Below, piece after piece: positions 55,724 through 64,000 of a stretch of DNA of 64,000 nucleotides. The translations under genes were made by a program, and so were the position numbers. Origin of the DNA: Phycisphaerales bacterium UBA2421 (GTDB lineage Bacteria > Planctomycetota > Phycisphaerae > Tepidisphaerales > Tepidisphaeraceae); contig DDRH01000062.1 in the NCBI GenBank assembly GCA_002343075.1, positions 16,605 to 80,604 on the forward strand. The letters run 5' to 3'. The notes under the pieces were generated by a model. The model was not told where the DNA came from and made no database searches. It was given only the letters and a program-made list of their open reading frames with translations. The stretch's first letter is position 1; each line of letters begins with the position of its first letter.

Positions 55724-58045
55724 TTATTTGACAACACTTACAGCCACCGTGGCGAACGCAGCATTTCCCGCCGAGTCGGTCGCTCGCAGCGCGATGATGT
55801 GCGCGCCCAGCTTGAGATCGGCCAAAATGAACTCGTACGCCTCTTTAGGCGAATCGGCGATTATATCAACTGGTAGCACGATCTGCCAGTCTGCGGAACC
55901 ATTGACGGAATATTCGAGCTTGGCGACAACGGAAGTGCGGTCGATCACATTTGCGGTGACCGTTGCAGTCGTTCCCTTGGTCTCTGCCGACAGATCGCCG
56001 ATGACGGGAGGGGTGTTATCGACGATGAAAGGTTCACTTGTACGCCGGCCGACTTTTCCAGCGGCGGGGGGGTTGCTTGAAAAGTCGCTGGCTTCGACCT
56101 GCAGTTCATATCGCCCGTCGGCCGCGGTGCGCGTGTCCCACTCCCAAACGGCATCGGTGAGTTTCTCTTTGATCGTGACCCAATTGCCACGCGGCAGCGC
56201 ACGGGCTTTGACTGTAAACGACATTGCGTCGGCGTTGGGGTCTTCAGCGTCCCAGGAGATGGAGTACTTCGGGCGCGAATCAGCATTGGCAGTATCGCCC
56301 GCTACCACTCTCACGGCAGAAATCTTCGGCGCGACGTTCGGGGACTGATACGCTACGCTTACATGTTGCACGACCGCTGATGCGGCACCGTTGTCGCTTG
56401 CGAACGCAAGTTGATACTGGAAGAAACGCGCCGGCGGTGCGCCAGCCTCGATGAACTCCTTGGCGGGTCGGGCCTCGGTCCAACTCGACCAGCCGTGGCC
56501 CGTCGAATCGGCGACGTTGCCGCTGCGCGAGCTGATGAGCAGCGACGTACCGTCGGGTAGAAGCCCTCGAAGATGCACTGTTCCAAATCGGCTGATCTGC
56601 GAGGCATCGAGCACCGGGCTGGTGTAGGTGCCTGAGGAAGCGTAGCCGCTGCTGACAGCCACAATATCACCACGGTTAGCGCAGCCCAGATAAACTTTGC
56701 CGTCGGTGGCGGTCAGAGCCGTGAGAATCTGCTTTGAGTCTATCTTGGCTAGCGCCACTGTTTCTTCATCCCGGGGGTTGATTTGATACAACTGGCCGTC
56801 GTTGCCGGTGCCGGCGAGAATGGTCCCGTTCTGTTCAAGCAAGGCGTAAATCGCGAGGTTGGATCGCATGAGTTCGGTGACAAATCCATCTGCATCGATG
56901 CGGTAAACAGCATTGCCTGCAGCAGCGGGCGCGGTGGGCAGCGCTCCGCGCGCCGGGGTGGTTATGCCGCCGGAGTCTGAGGTGTCGGCGGGCGCGGTTG
57001 CGGCCTCCGGAGGCTCGCCCGGTTCAGCGGGAGGGGCGTCTTCGACAGAAGGTGCATCGGCCGCAGGCGGATTCGCGGGAGCGGCATCTGCGGGGGGGGC
57101 GTCAGAGACATTGACGCTGAAATACTTCGGAATCGGTTTCGGCTCCGTCGGCGGAGGCTCGGGGACGGACGGCGGCGCCGGATCGTCCGGTGTGAAGGCG
57201 TCAAACGGAACTCCGCCAGTCGTTTCTTCTGGCCGGCCAATCTGTTCAGTCGTAATCTGTGGCGTCGAATCGCCCTCGACTGCCTGCGCGGTCGCTGCAA
57301 GAATGTCACCGCCTGCGCTGCGAATCAGATGGGTGATCTCAGTTTCGGGCGCATCGTAAACAACGAAGACCTCCCTCGTGCGACGATTGATGCGAAGCAC
57401 AAGCCCGTGCGGATCAGTGCCGGCAAACAGAAGATCGCTCTTCGGATCGCCGGCGAGGCACAAAATGTTGTTTTCATCGCCATCGTAAATCACTTCGGAG
57501 GTGCCATCGGGGGAGATGGCGTGAAGCTGGCCGGTGGGGCCCGTGGCAAGGTAGACTGTTCCGTCGTCGGCTTGCCACATTGACCATACATACTGCACGC
57601 CCTCGGCGCTGAAGATCTTCTCAGGCGCAGCCCCCGCAGCGTTGATTCGATAGACCTCTCCTTGCTCGCCGCCGGTGCCGATGAGTAGGCGGTTCTGCTT
57701 GTCAACGAGAAGGGAAAACAGGCTCACATTGTCACCGAGTACTGCGGCATCAGAGACAGTACCGTCAGTCAACTGTAGCAAAACCCCCTGTGGACCTGTG
57801 GCGGCGAAAATGGTGCCGTCGGCGGTCTGCGCCAGCGCGTGCACGGCGCTGATGCGGGCATCGAGCTTCAAGATCGAGTCGACCGCACGCGACAACTTGA
57901 CGTCGCCCAAGTTGGTCGCCACTGTCCTCACCATCGTTCCCGCAGCAAATTCGGCCTCGCTGGTGTGGGTCCAATGGCTGGTGGATACCGCAGACGCCAC
58001 GGGAGTCAGCGCGACTACGGCGAGAAGTTTAAGTGCGTGGTTCAT
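55724..58045 (-). CDS. Secreted beta-propeller and Fn3-like protein
   Basis: A 773-residue exported protein. The signal peptide is MNHALKLLAVVALTPVASAVS. Residues about 60-240 and 370-450 carry propeller-type repeats (IFAATGPQGVLLQL, VYLATGPTGQLHAI, LFAGTDPHGLVLRI, ILAGTGNDGQLYQI). A Pro/Ala-rich linker of about 100 residues lies near 270-370. The C-terminal 280 residues are beta-sandwich-like, ending GAHIIALRATDSAGNAA, a Fn3-like fold. Such proteins tend to be surface or periplasmic binders; the ligand is unknown. It follows leuS on the same strand. rpmH follows it. Confidence 0.8.
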   Translation of the reverse strand: MNHALKLLAVVALTPVASAVSTSHWTHTSEAEFAAGTMVRTVATNLGDVKLSRAVDSILKLDARISAVHALAQTADGTIFAATGPQGVLLQLTDGTVSDAAVLGDNVSLFSLLVDKQNRLLIGTGGEQGEVYRINAAGAAPEKIFSAEGVQYVWSMWQADDGTVYLATGPTGQLHAISPDGTSEVIYDGDENNILCLAGDPKSDLLFAGTDPHGLVLRINRRTREVFVVYDAPETEITHLIRSAGGDILAATAQAVEGDSTPQITTEQIGRPEETTGGVPFDAFTPDDPAPPSVPEPPPTEPKPIPKYFSVNVSDAPPADAAPANPPAADAPSVEDAPPAEPGEPPEAATAPADTSDSGGITTPARGALPTAPAAAGNAVYRIDADGFVTELMRSNLAIYALLEQNGTILAGTGNDGQLYQINPRDEETVALAKIDSKQILTALTATDGKVYLGCANRGDIVAVSSGYASSGTYTSPVLDASQISRFGTVHLRGLLPDGTSLLISSRSGNVADSTGHGWSSWTEARPAKEFIEAGAPPARFFQYQLAFASDNGAASAVVQHVSVAYQSPNVAPKISAVRVVAGDTANADSRPKYSISWDAEDPNADAMSFTVKARALPRGNWVTIKEKLTDAVWEWDTRTAADGRYELQVEASDFSSNPPAAGKVGRRTSEPFIVDNTPPVIGDLSAETKGTTATVTANVIDRTSVVAKLEYSVNGSADWQIVLPVDIIADSPKEAYEFILADLKLGAHIIALRATDSAGNAAFATVAVSVVK

Positions 58046-58109
58046 AAATATCTGAAATTGAAGGCCAACTGTGAGCAGGATCGATCGCGGGAACATGATC
58101 GGATCGACT

Positions 58110-61034
58110 TCAATCTACGACAAAATTGACGAGGCGTCTGGGAACGTATCGCTTTGATTTCACGGTCTTACCCTCCATCCAGGGCCGAACCCCCGCAGCA
58201 GCCTTGGCGACGGTGAAGATTTCTTGCTCCTTTGCCTCGGCGTCGACCGTGATACGGTCGCGTACTTTACCGTTCACCTGCACCGCGAGTTCGAATGAAG
58301 TTTCCACGAGCTTTGAAGGGTCGAAGCTCGGCCAGGGATGTCGCGCCAAGCTGTTGGAATGCCCAAGCCTTTGCCAGAGTTCTTCGGCAATGTGCGGAGC
58401 AAACGGGGCGAGAAGCAACGTGAACGTGCTCGCAAGCGTGTGCGGCACATGCTCGATACCGGTGATCTCGTTGTTCAATTTGATCAGCTCTGCAATTGCG
58501 GTGTTGAACCGCAGACCCGCGATATCTTCGCCGACCTTCCTGATCGTCTTGTGCAACATCCGGTCCAGTGCTTCGGGAATTGGTGTTGCTTCGAGCTTCG
58601 CTTGCTTGCCGCTTTCCTCGTCGCCGACAAAGTTGCGCCAAACCGCGTTTAGGAATCGCGTCATGCCGACGATGTCGCGCGTGCTCCATGGCTTTTGCGC
58701 TTCGAGCGGGCCCATATACATCTCGTAAAGCCGGAAAGCATCGGCACCGTAGTTCTCCACAATCGCGTCGGGGTTGACTACATTGCCCCGGCTTTTGCTC
58801 ATCTTGAAGCTGCGCGCGTCAACGGCGATAGCGTTGTTCGCCTTCAACACATGGCGATCGCCTTTCTTTTCGACAAGCAGTTCGTCTACGCGCGTGGCAT
58901 AAATCTTCTCTCCGGTCGACTTGTGAATGCCGTACATGCGCACGCCCTGCTCGGTGGCTTCTTCGTCAATATCTGCAAACTCCACCGCGGAGATGGGCTG
59001 ATTGGACTTCTCGAAGAAGTGATACTCCATCTCGCCGAGAATCAGCCCCTGGTTTACCAGCCGCTTAAAAGGCTCAGGGGTTGAAACGTGACCGAGATCG
59101 AAGAGCAACTTGTGCCAGAAGCGTGCATAAAGCAGATGAAGAACCGCGTGTTCAACCCCACCGACGTAGAGGTCGACGGGCATCCAGTACTTTTCCTTTG
59201 CCGGATCGACAAACTGCTCAGAATTCTTTGGATCGATGTAACGCAAGTAGTACCAACAACTTCCAGCCCACTGTGGCATGGTGTTGGTTTCCCGAGTGTA
59301 TGCGCCATCGGCCAGCGTGGGACTGGCGTTGCTGGTGTAGTTGATCCAGTCCTTCACCTTTGACAAAGGCGGTTCAGGCGTGCCGGTTGGTTTGAAATCG
59401 GCCATCTCCGGCAAACTCAGGGGCAAGTCAGATTCGGGCAGAGCGTAATGATTACCTTCAGAGTCGAGCAAAATTGGAAATGGTTCGCCCCAGTACCGCT
59501 GCCTGCTGAAGAGCCAGTCGCGCAGCTTGTATTTGACGCACCGTTTGCCGGTGCCTTCGCGTTCCAGATCTTCGATGATCCGTTCTTTGGCGGCGCGGGT
59601 GGGCAAGCCGTCGATCACTGGCGAGTTGATTGCAATCCCCTCGTCAACGAACGGTCGCTCAGGGGTGGCCTCGGCGGAATCTCCGGTGTTCAGCGCGCTT
59701 GCTGATTTCGCCGGTTTCACAACTGGACGTATCTCCAGGCCAAACTTTCTGGCGAAATCAAAGTCGCGTTCATCATGCGCGGGTACTGCCATGATCGCGC
59801 CGGTGCCATAACCCATCAGCACATAATCTGCGATCCAAACAGGAATCTTCTCGTCGTTAATCGGATTGATCGCGTACGCGCCTGTGAAGACACCAGACTT
59901 ATCTTTCGCATCGGCCATGCGATCGCGTTCGGACTTGTTTGTGGCCGCTTGGCGATACTCCGCCACTGCGGGGCGCTGCGCGTCTGTGGTCAGGCGGTCT
60001 ACCAGTGGGTGTTCCGGGGCCAGAACCATGTAAGTCGCGCCGTAGAGCGTGTCGGGCCTGGTGGTAAAAACGGTGATGACGGCGTCATCATCGCCGGCTG
60101 AAGCCTGCGCCCCTGCTACATCAAAGTCGACTTCCGCGCCGACCGATCTTCCGATCCAGTTTCGCTGCATTTCCTTGAGCGACTCGGGCCATTGCAGTTG
60201 GTCTAGATCATCGATCAAACGTTCTGCGTACGAAGTGATCCGCAACATCCATTGCCGCAGCGGTCGTTTTTCCACGGCAAACCCACCAACGTCGCTCTTA
60301 CCGTCGATCACTTCTTCGTTAGCAAGAACCGTGCCCAGACCGGGACACCAATTCACAGGGACCTCGTCTGTGAACGCCAGGCGCTGCCCATCGATTATGG
60401 CCCTCCGTTCTGGTGGCGACAGTTCGTGCCAAAGGCGAACGAGCGGAGCTTGGCCAGCGATTGCTTCCATTCCCTCCTGCTGCGGATTCAGGGCAACCCC
60501 TCCATCTGGAGTCACGACCAAGTTCTCATTTTCCAACTGATGGATCAACTGCGTGATAGGTTGGGCTTTCTTCAGGACAGGATCGAAATAGCTGTTGTAG
60601 ATCTGCAGAAAAATCCACTGCGTCCATCGGTAGTATGTCACATCCGTGGTGTCGACTTCGCGGTCCCAGTCGTAGCTCAGGCCGAGCGATTGGATCTGTT
60701 TGCGAAAGTTGGCGATGTTTCGTCGCGTTGTTTCCGCGGGGTGAACATTGTTCTTGATGGCATACTGCTCTGCCGGCAGGCCGAAGGCATCCCAGCCCAT
60801 AGGGTGCAGCACATTGTGCCCGGTCATTCGCAGGTAACGACTGACTATATCCGTTGCGGTGTACCCTTCCGGGTGGCCCACGTGCAGTCCGGCCCCGCTG
60901 GGGTATGGGAACATATCCAGCACATAGGCCTTGGGCATGTCGCCTGCGTCGGCTGGGTCAAGGGCACGGAAGGATTTGTGTTCCAGCCAGTGCTTTTGCC
61001 ACTTCTTCTCAATGGCTGTGAAGTTATAGGCCAT
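58110..61034 (-). CDS. leuS: Leucyl-tRNA synthetase
   Basis: A 974-residue class I synthetase. The HIGH box reads FPYPSGAGLHVGHPEGY, the editing domain (about 240-460) has VFTTRPDTLYGATYMVLAPEH, and the KMSKS loop SFKMSKSRGNVVNPD is intact. It is about 110 residues longer than the Escherichia coli enzyme, with extra segments around 190-240 and 470-500. The ATG at 61034 was chosen since the family starts at MAYNFTAIEKKWQ; upstream residues look untranslated. It diverges from the PilZ gene. Confidence 0.97.
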   Translation of the reverse strand: MAYNFTAIEKKWQKHWLEHKSFRALDPADAGDMPKAYVLDMFPYPSGAGLHVGHPEGYTATDIVSRYLRMTGHNVLHPMGWDAFGLPAEQYAIKNNVHPAETTRRNIANFRKQIQSLGLSYDWDREVDTTDVTYYRWTQWIFLQIYNSYFDPVLKKAQPITQLIHQLENENLVVTPDGGVALNPQQEGMEAIAGQAPLVRLWHELSPPERRAIIDGQRLAFTDEVPVNWCPGLGTVLANEEVIDGKSDVGGFAVEKRPLRQWMLRITSYAERLIDDLDQLQWPESLKEMQRNWIGRSVGAEVDFDVAGAQASAGDDDAVITVFTTRPDTLYGATYMVLAPEHPLVDRLTTDAQRPAVAEYRQAATNKSERDRMADAKDKSGVFTGAYAINPINDEKIPVWIADYVLMGYGTGAIMAVPAHDERDFDFARKFGLEIRPVVKPAKSASALNTGDSAEATPERPFVDEGIAINSPVIDGLPTRAAKERIIEDLEREGTGKRCVKYKLRDWLFSRQRYWGEPFPILLDSEGNHYALPESDLPLSLPEMADFKPTGTPEPPLSKVKDWINYTSNASPTLADGAYTRETNTMPQWAGSCWYYLRYIDPKNSEQFVDPAKEKYWMPVDLYVGGVEHAVLHLLYARFWHKLLFDLGHVSTPEPFKRLVNQGLILGEMEYHFFEKSNQPISAVEFADIDEEATEQGVRMYGIHKSTGEKIYATRVDELLVEKKGDRHVLKANNAIAVDARSFKMSKSRGNVVNPDAIVENYGADAFRLYEMYMGPLEAQKPWSTRDIVGMTRFLNAVWRNFVGDEESGKQAKLEATPIPEALDRMLHKTIRKVGEDIAGLRFNTAIAELIKLNNEITGIEHVPHTLASTFTLLLAPFAPHIAEELWQRLGHSNSLARHPWPSFDPSKLVETSFELAVQVNGKVRDRITVDAEAKEQEIFTVAKAAAGVRPWMEGKTVKSKRYVPRRLVNFVVD

Positions 61035-61145
61035 CCGAAGGAGGATACGCAGCGGCGAGGTGGGGTCAAACCACCATCCAAAGGGAAAATTCGGCAAGTT
61101 CCGCAAAAGTTCCCAAACAATCGTTCCGATAAGAGTTACTGAGCC

Positions 61146-61508
61146 ATGAGTATGACCCTTGCAGCCTCCGACCCGCAAGCTCCTGACGAACGACGTCGTG
61201 GCTTTCGGATTCGTCAGGAACGTCCAATCAAGGTGTTTGATCCGGCATCATCCAAGTATGTCGGAGGTCGAACGCAGGATGTGAGTGCGTCGGGCCTGCG
61301 GCTGGAATTGCCCATCGCATCTCCCATCCTCCCCGGACGTTTGGTACACGTGCATGTTGGCGTCAGTCAGGGTCTCGAAGGCCTTGCGCAGCGGCACGGG
61401 ATGCTGCCGGCACGCGTTGTCTGGATCGACCGAGGCGACGGTGGTCCAAACATGACAGCAGGGGTGGAGATCGTCGCGGGGGTCCTCGCTGCCGCGGATG
61501 CAGCTTGA
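61146..61508 (+). CDS. PilZ-domain protein (second)
   Basis: A 120-residue single-domain PilZ protein. The cyclic di-GMP motifs are RRRGFRIR near residue 17 (RxxxR-like) and QDVSASGLRLEL near 42 (DxSxxG), in the correct order and spacing. The rest forms the expected beta barrel. It is the better of the two PilZ proteins in the window for intact ligand motifs. It diverges from leuS across 111 bases. Its partner cannot be read from context. Confidence 0.85.
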   Translation: MSMTLAASDPQAPDERRRGFRIRQERPIKVFDPASSKYVGGRTQDVSASGLRLELPIASPILPGRLVHVHVGVSQGLEGLAQRHGMLPARVVWIDRGDGGPNMTAGVEIVAGVLAAADAA

Positions 61509-61554
61509 CGGTTGGCACGCTTACGAAACTGATCAAAACGCCGAAGCTTACCCG

Positions 61555-61582
61555 AAGTGCATGTCGTGGGGACTGCACTTTT
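61555..61582 (+). terminator. Weak stem-loop terminator after the PilZ gene
   Basis: The arms aagtgca (61555-61561) and tgcactt (61574-61580) flank a 12-base loop, with only a short, broken T-run after it. The stem is 47 bases past the PilZ stop. Confidence 0.4.
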
Positions 61583-61946
61583 GGGTCTTTCCTACCTGAT
61601 TTCATGCCCTCCGCGCGAGAATCCGCGAAATGACGTTTAAGTGGCCCAAATCGTGGCCGAGATGCGCCCTTATCTCTTAGAGCGGCGGTGACGTGAAACT
61701 TTTTCTAAGGCCGGGGGTGAAACCCTTCGTGAATACCCGGGCAATCCTGCGAAGCCGCTTCCGATCAGGGATCAGGTCAGTCCCCGCAGCCGGATTCCGA
61801 TGGCCATTCAGCCGTATTATCGTGAAAGATTGTGGTTTTACGACGTCGGCCGTAGAATCTTGGATTCGGAAAATTGTTTGAGTACTCCGACAACTATGTC
61901 GGCTGTGAGTCCCATTACCCGCACCCCTCACTCATGGAGCAAACAC
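61583..61946. other. Intergenic region before the M16 gene
   Basis: These 364 bases hold no gene I would accept. A 62-codon frame at 61693-61881 has no ribosome site and an Arg-rich composition. The promoter of the M16 gene must lie here, but no clear -35/-10 pair was seen. Confidence 0.5.
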
Positions 61947-64000
61947 ATGCTGCATGCCTTGCGTCGCGCCACCGCCGCGGCAATTGTCGTCTTGAGTTTG
62001 AACTCTTTCGTTGGGGCCGAGCCGACAGTCTCCGGTCCTTTGCCGACTGATCTGTTGCCAACCGACCCGGCGTTGGTTTCGGGTAAGCTGGATAACGGGT
62101 TGAAGTACATCGTGCGCAAGCATGCCAATCCTCAGGGCCGAGCCGTCATGTGGATTCACTTCGACACCGGCTCGCTCAACGAGACCGAGCAGCAGAGGGG
62201 CATTGCGCATTACTTGGAGCACATGGCGTTTAACGGATCGGACAACTATCCTCCCGGTTCGCTCATCCCGTTTTTTCAATCCCTGGGCATGCAGTTTGGG
62301 CGCGACCAGAATGCGTTCACCGGTTTTGATCAAACCGTCTACCAGCTCTCGCTCCCAAACACTGAAGAAACCACGCTCGACAAGGGCCTGACCTTCTTCG
62401 CCGATGTGGCGGGGCGGCTGACTCTTTCGCCGGGGGAGATTGATAACGAGCGAGGCATCATTCAGGAGGAGCGTAGGACGCGACTGTCAGGCCGGCAGCG
62501 GGTGACAGAGTACGTCCTCGAACGGACCTACCCCGACTCACTCTTTGGCCGCCGCCTGCCGATCGGCACTGAGAAGACTATCCAAGAGGTGCAGCAGGCC
62601 GACTTTCAGGATTACTACAACAAATGGTATGGGGCTGCCAACGCCACCCTGATTGTGGTGGCCGATGCCGACCCCGCGATGATTGTCGGCCGCATAAACG
62701 AGGCATTTTCCGCCCTTCCCGAGAAGCAGGTGCCCCCAGCGCAGGATGCTGGTGTCAAGCCATATGCCAAGAGTTTTGCGGTCGTTGCAACGGACCCGGA
62801 AGTGCGCGGGGAGGAGTTGGAAATCAGCCGTATCGACTTACCCAAGCCGCCGGTGACAACCGTCGCATTGTACCGCGACCAGCTTGTCGGCTCGATTGGC
62901 CGTTCGGCATGGAACGATCGCGTGGGCGACAAGGTGTCGGAAGGAGACACCGCATTCTCCAGTGCACGCGTTTCCTCCAGCAATAGCGCTGGTGCGGTGT
63001 TGACCACCGGCCTCAGCACGCGTGCCAAGCCGGGGAAGTGGAAGGAAGCTCTTGCGGAGGCCGCAACTGAGTTACAGCGAGCCCGTCTGCACGGCTTCAC
63101 ACAGCGCGAAATCGACTCTGTGAAGAAAGAGATCATCTCGGGAGCAGAATGGGCGGTTGATACAACTTCGACCGCAACGGCTGGGGCATTGATCCGAGGA
63201 ATTGCCAGCCAAGTGAATGATCAAGAGCCGTCGATGTCCCCGGAGCAGCGTCTGGAATTGCTCCAGAAGTTGTTGCCGACGATTACCGAGGAAGAAATCA
63301 GCAAGAGGTTTGCCGCTGATTTCGATTTCTCCACTGCGGTATTTGTTGCAATTTTGCCTTCGTCTGGTTCAACACCTTCAGAGGCAGAGTTGCTCGATCT
63401 CGGCTTGAAATCACTCTCAGTGAGGCCAGACCCTGATGCGGAGGTAGTTCGTGCGTCAGAGTTGCTTGCTGCACTCCCGACACCGGGCACCGTGGTTGAA
63501 GGGGGCACGCACGAGAGATCTGAAGTGTGGTCGGGCTGGCTCAGCAACGGGGTGCGCGTGCATCACCGGTTCATGGACAACGAGAAGGACCAAGTTTCTG
63601 TGGGCATCTCGCTGATCGGCGGTGAATTGCTGGAAACCGCCGGGAACCGAGGGATCACGACAGCGGCGGCGCTGGCTTGGGGCCGGCCGGCGACGAAGCA
63701 GCATTCCTCGACAACCATCCGGGATTTGATGGCCGGAAAGAAAGTTGCTGTCCGAGGCGGGGGCATGGTTGGTGGAATGGGCGGTGGTCGTCGTGGGGGC
63801 GGCGGAGCGGGCGGATTTCGCAATTCCATCAATCTCTCAATTAGCGGCAGCCCCTCCGACCTCGAGACCGGCTTCCAGCTTGCCTACCTTCTTTTGACGG
63901 AGCCCAAACTTGAGACCCCGTCGTTTCTGCAGTTTCAGTCGCTTACCAAGCAGATGCTCGCCGAGGCTGAGAGCAACCCGCTGATGGCCGGCGCGCGGGC
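61947..64000 (+). CDS. M16-family zinc protease, 3' end cut by the window
   Basis: The first 684 codons of a secreted pitrilysin-type protease. The signal peptide MLHALRRATAAAIVVLSLNSFVG is cut near 25. The inverted zinc motif HYLEH (HxxEH) lies near residue 90, and the distal Glu region is NERGIIQEERR near 170, so the first M16 domain looks active. A second M16 domain starts near 530. A Gly-rich insert (near 605-632) separates two strands of it. ATG at 61947 follows GGAG at 8 bases. It probably degrades peptides in the periplasm. The gene continues beyond 64000. Confidence 0.93.
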   Translation, partial: MLHALRRATAAAIVVLSLNSFVGAEPTVSGPLPTDLLPTDPALVSGKLDNGLKYIVRKHANPQGRAVMWIHFDTGSLNETEQQRGIAHYLEHMAFNGSDNYPPGSLIPFFQSLGMQFGRDQNAFTGFDQTVYQLSLPNTEETTLDKGLTFFADVAGRLTLSPGEIDNERGIIQEERRTRLSGRQRVTEYVLERTYPDSLFGRRLPIGTEKTIQEVQQADFQDYYNKWYGAANATLIVVADADPAMIVGRINEAFSALPEKQVPPAQDAGVKPYAKSFAVVATDPEVRGEELEISRIDLPKPPVTTVALYRDQLVGSIGRSAWNDRVGDKVSEGDTAFSSARVSSSNSAGAVLTTGLSTRAKPGKWKEALAEAATELQRARLHGFTQREIDSVKKEIISGAEWAVDTTSTATAGALIRGIASQVNDQEPSMSPEQRLELLQKLLPTITEEEISKRFAADFDFSTAVFVAILPSSGSTPSEAELLDLGLKSLSVRPDPDAEVVRASELLAALPTPGTVVEGGTHERSEVWSGWLSNGVRVHHRFMDNEKDQVSVGISLIGGELLETAGNRGITTAAALAWGRPATKQHSSTTIRDLMAGKKVAVRGGGMVGGMGGGRRGGGGAGGFRNSINLSISGSPSDLETGFQLAYLLLTEPKLETPSFLQFQSLTKQMLAEAESNPLMAGAR

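Noticed and set aside
61693..61881. A 62-codon plus-strand frame before the M16 gene
   Set aside because: No ribosome site, no motif and Arg-rich composition; treated as non-coding.
1..64000. tRNA genes, CRISPR arrays, insertion sequences and prophage
   Set aside because: The intergenic gaps were read on both strands. No cloverleaf with a TTC loop, no regularly spaced direct repeats, and no transposase or phage-type gene was recognised. The XerC/XerD gene is the chromosomal type.

Overview
The window reads as chromosomal DNA of a free-living, high-GC planctomycete, most likely of class Phycisphaerae. This rests on a sorting-type N-terminus (LESLENRRLLAA) on a secreted sugar hydrolase, a FlgI-like lipoprotein with no flagellar neighbours, long PstA and LptF/LptG-type permeases, and a set of proteins I know only from planctomycete-like genomes. 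Most of it is ordinary housekeeping DNA with short operons on both strands. I saw no tRNA genes, insertion sequences, prophage or CRISPR arrays.

Layout. Positions 1-640 hold the 3' end of a 23S rRNA gene, a GAAA-capped hairpin, a 5S rRNA gene and a rho-independent terminator. 667-5533 (mostly +) carries an MmcQ/YjbR protein, a degenerate UvrC-like protein, a small Cys-rich protein that overlaps the start of a XerC/XerD recombinase, two small minus-strand proteins, and queA. 5592-14834 is one long minus-strand block: two GTPases with membrane segments, an LptF/LptG pair and clpB. 14878-20551 (+) carries an M48 lipoprotein protease, a gamma carbonic anhydrase, a histidine kinase and sigma-54 regulator pair, ispF and cysS. 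Next come a secreted GH88-type hydrolase, a DUF4112 protein and an MFS transporter, then the pstSCAB phosphate operon on the minus strand. That operon has a Pho-box-like promoter and a perfect 17-bp hairpin between pstS and pstC.

29263-33538 (+) carries a soluble UDP-sugar dehydratase, a ParA ATPase fused to an AMPK-beta-type glycogen-binding domain, and a following protein that looks like a MinD/FlhG fold without a Walker A motif. This is the most unusual pair in the window. 33584-36957 holds an MBL-fold hydrolase, a secreted alpha/beta hydrolase, an orphan minus-strand terminator and an unknown protein. 37022-43467 (+) has nrdR, the FlgI-like lipoprotein and smc. nadE and a zinc-ribbon membrane protein follow on the minus strand.

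47001-51976 is a compact sugar locus: a large GH94 phosphorylase, resembling 1,2-beta-oligoglucan phosphorylases, and a LacI-family regulator, each preceded by nearly the same 14-bp operator. 52011-61508 holds a PilZ protein, a TatD-type hydrolase with a small partner, xseA, queD, rpmH (44 codons), a secreted beta-propeller protein, leuS and a second PilZ protein. An M16 zinc protease runs off the right edge. All functional calls come from reading motifs by eye; no database search was run.
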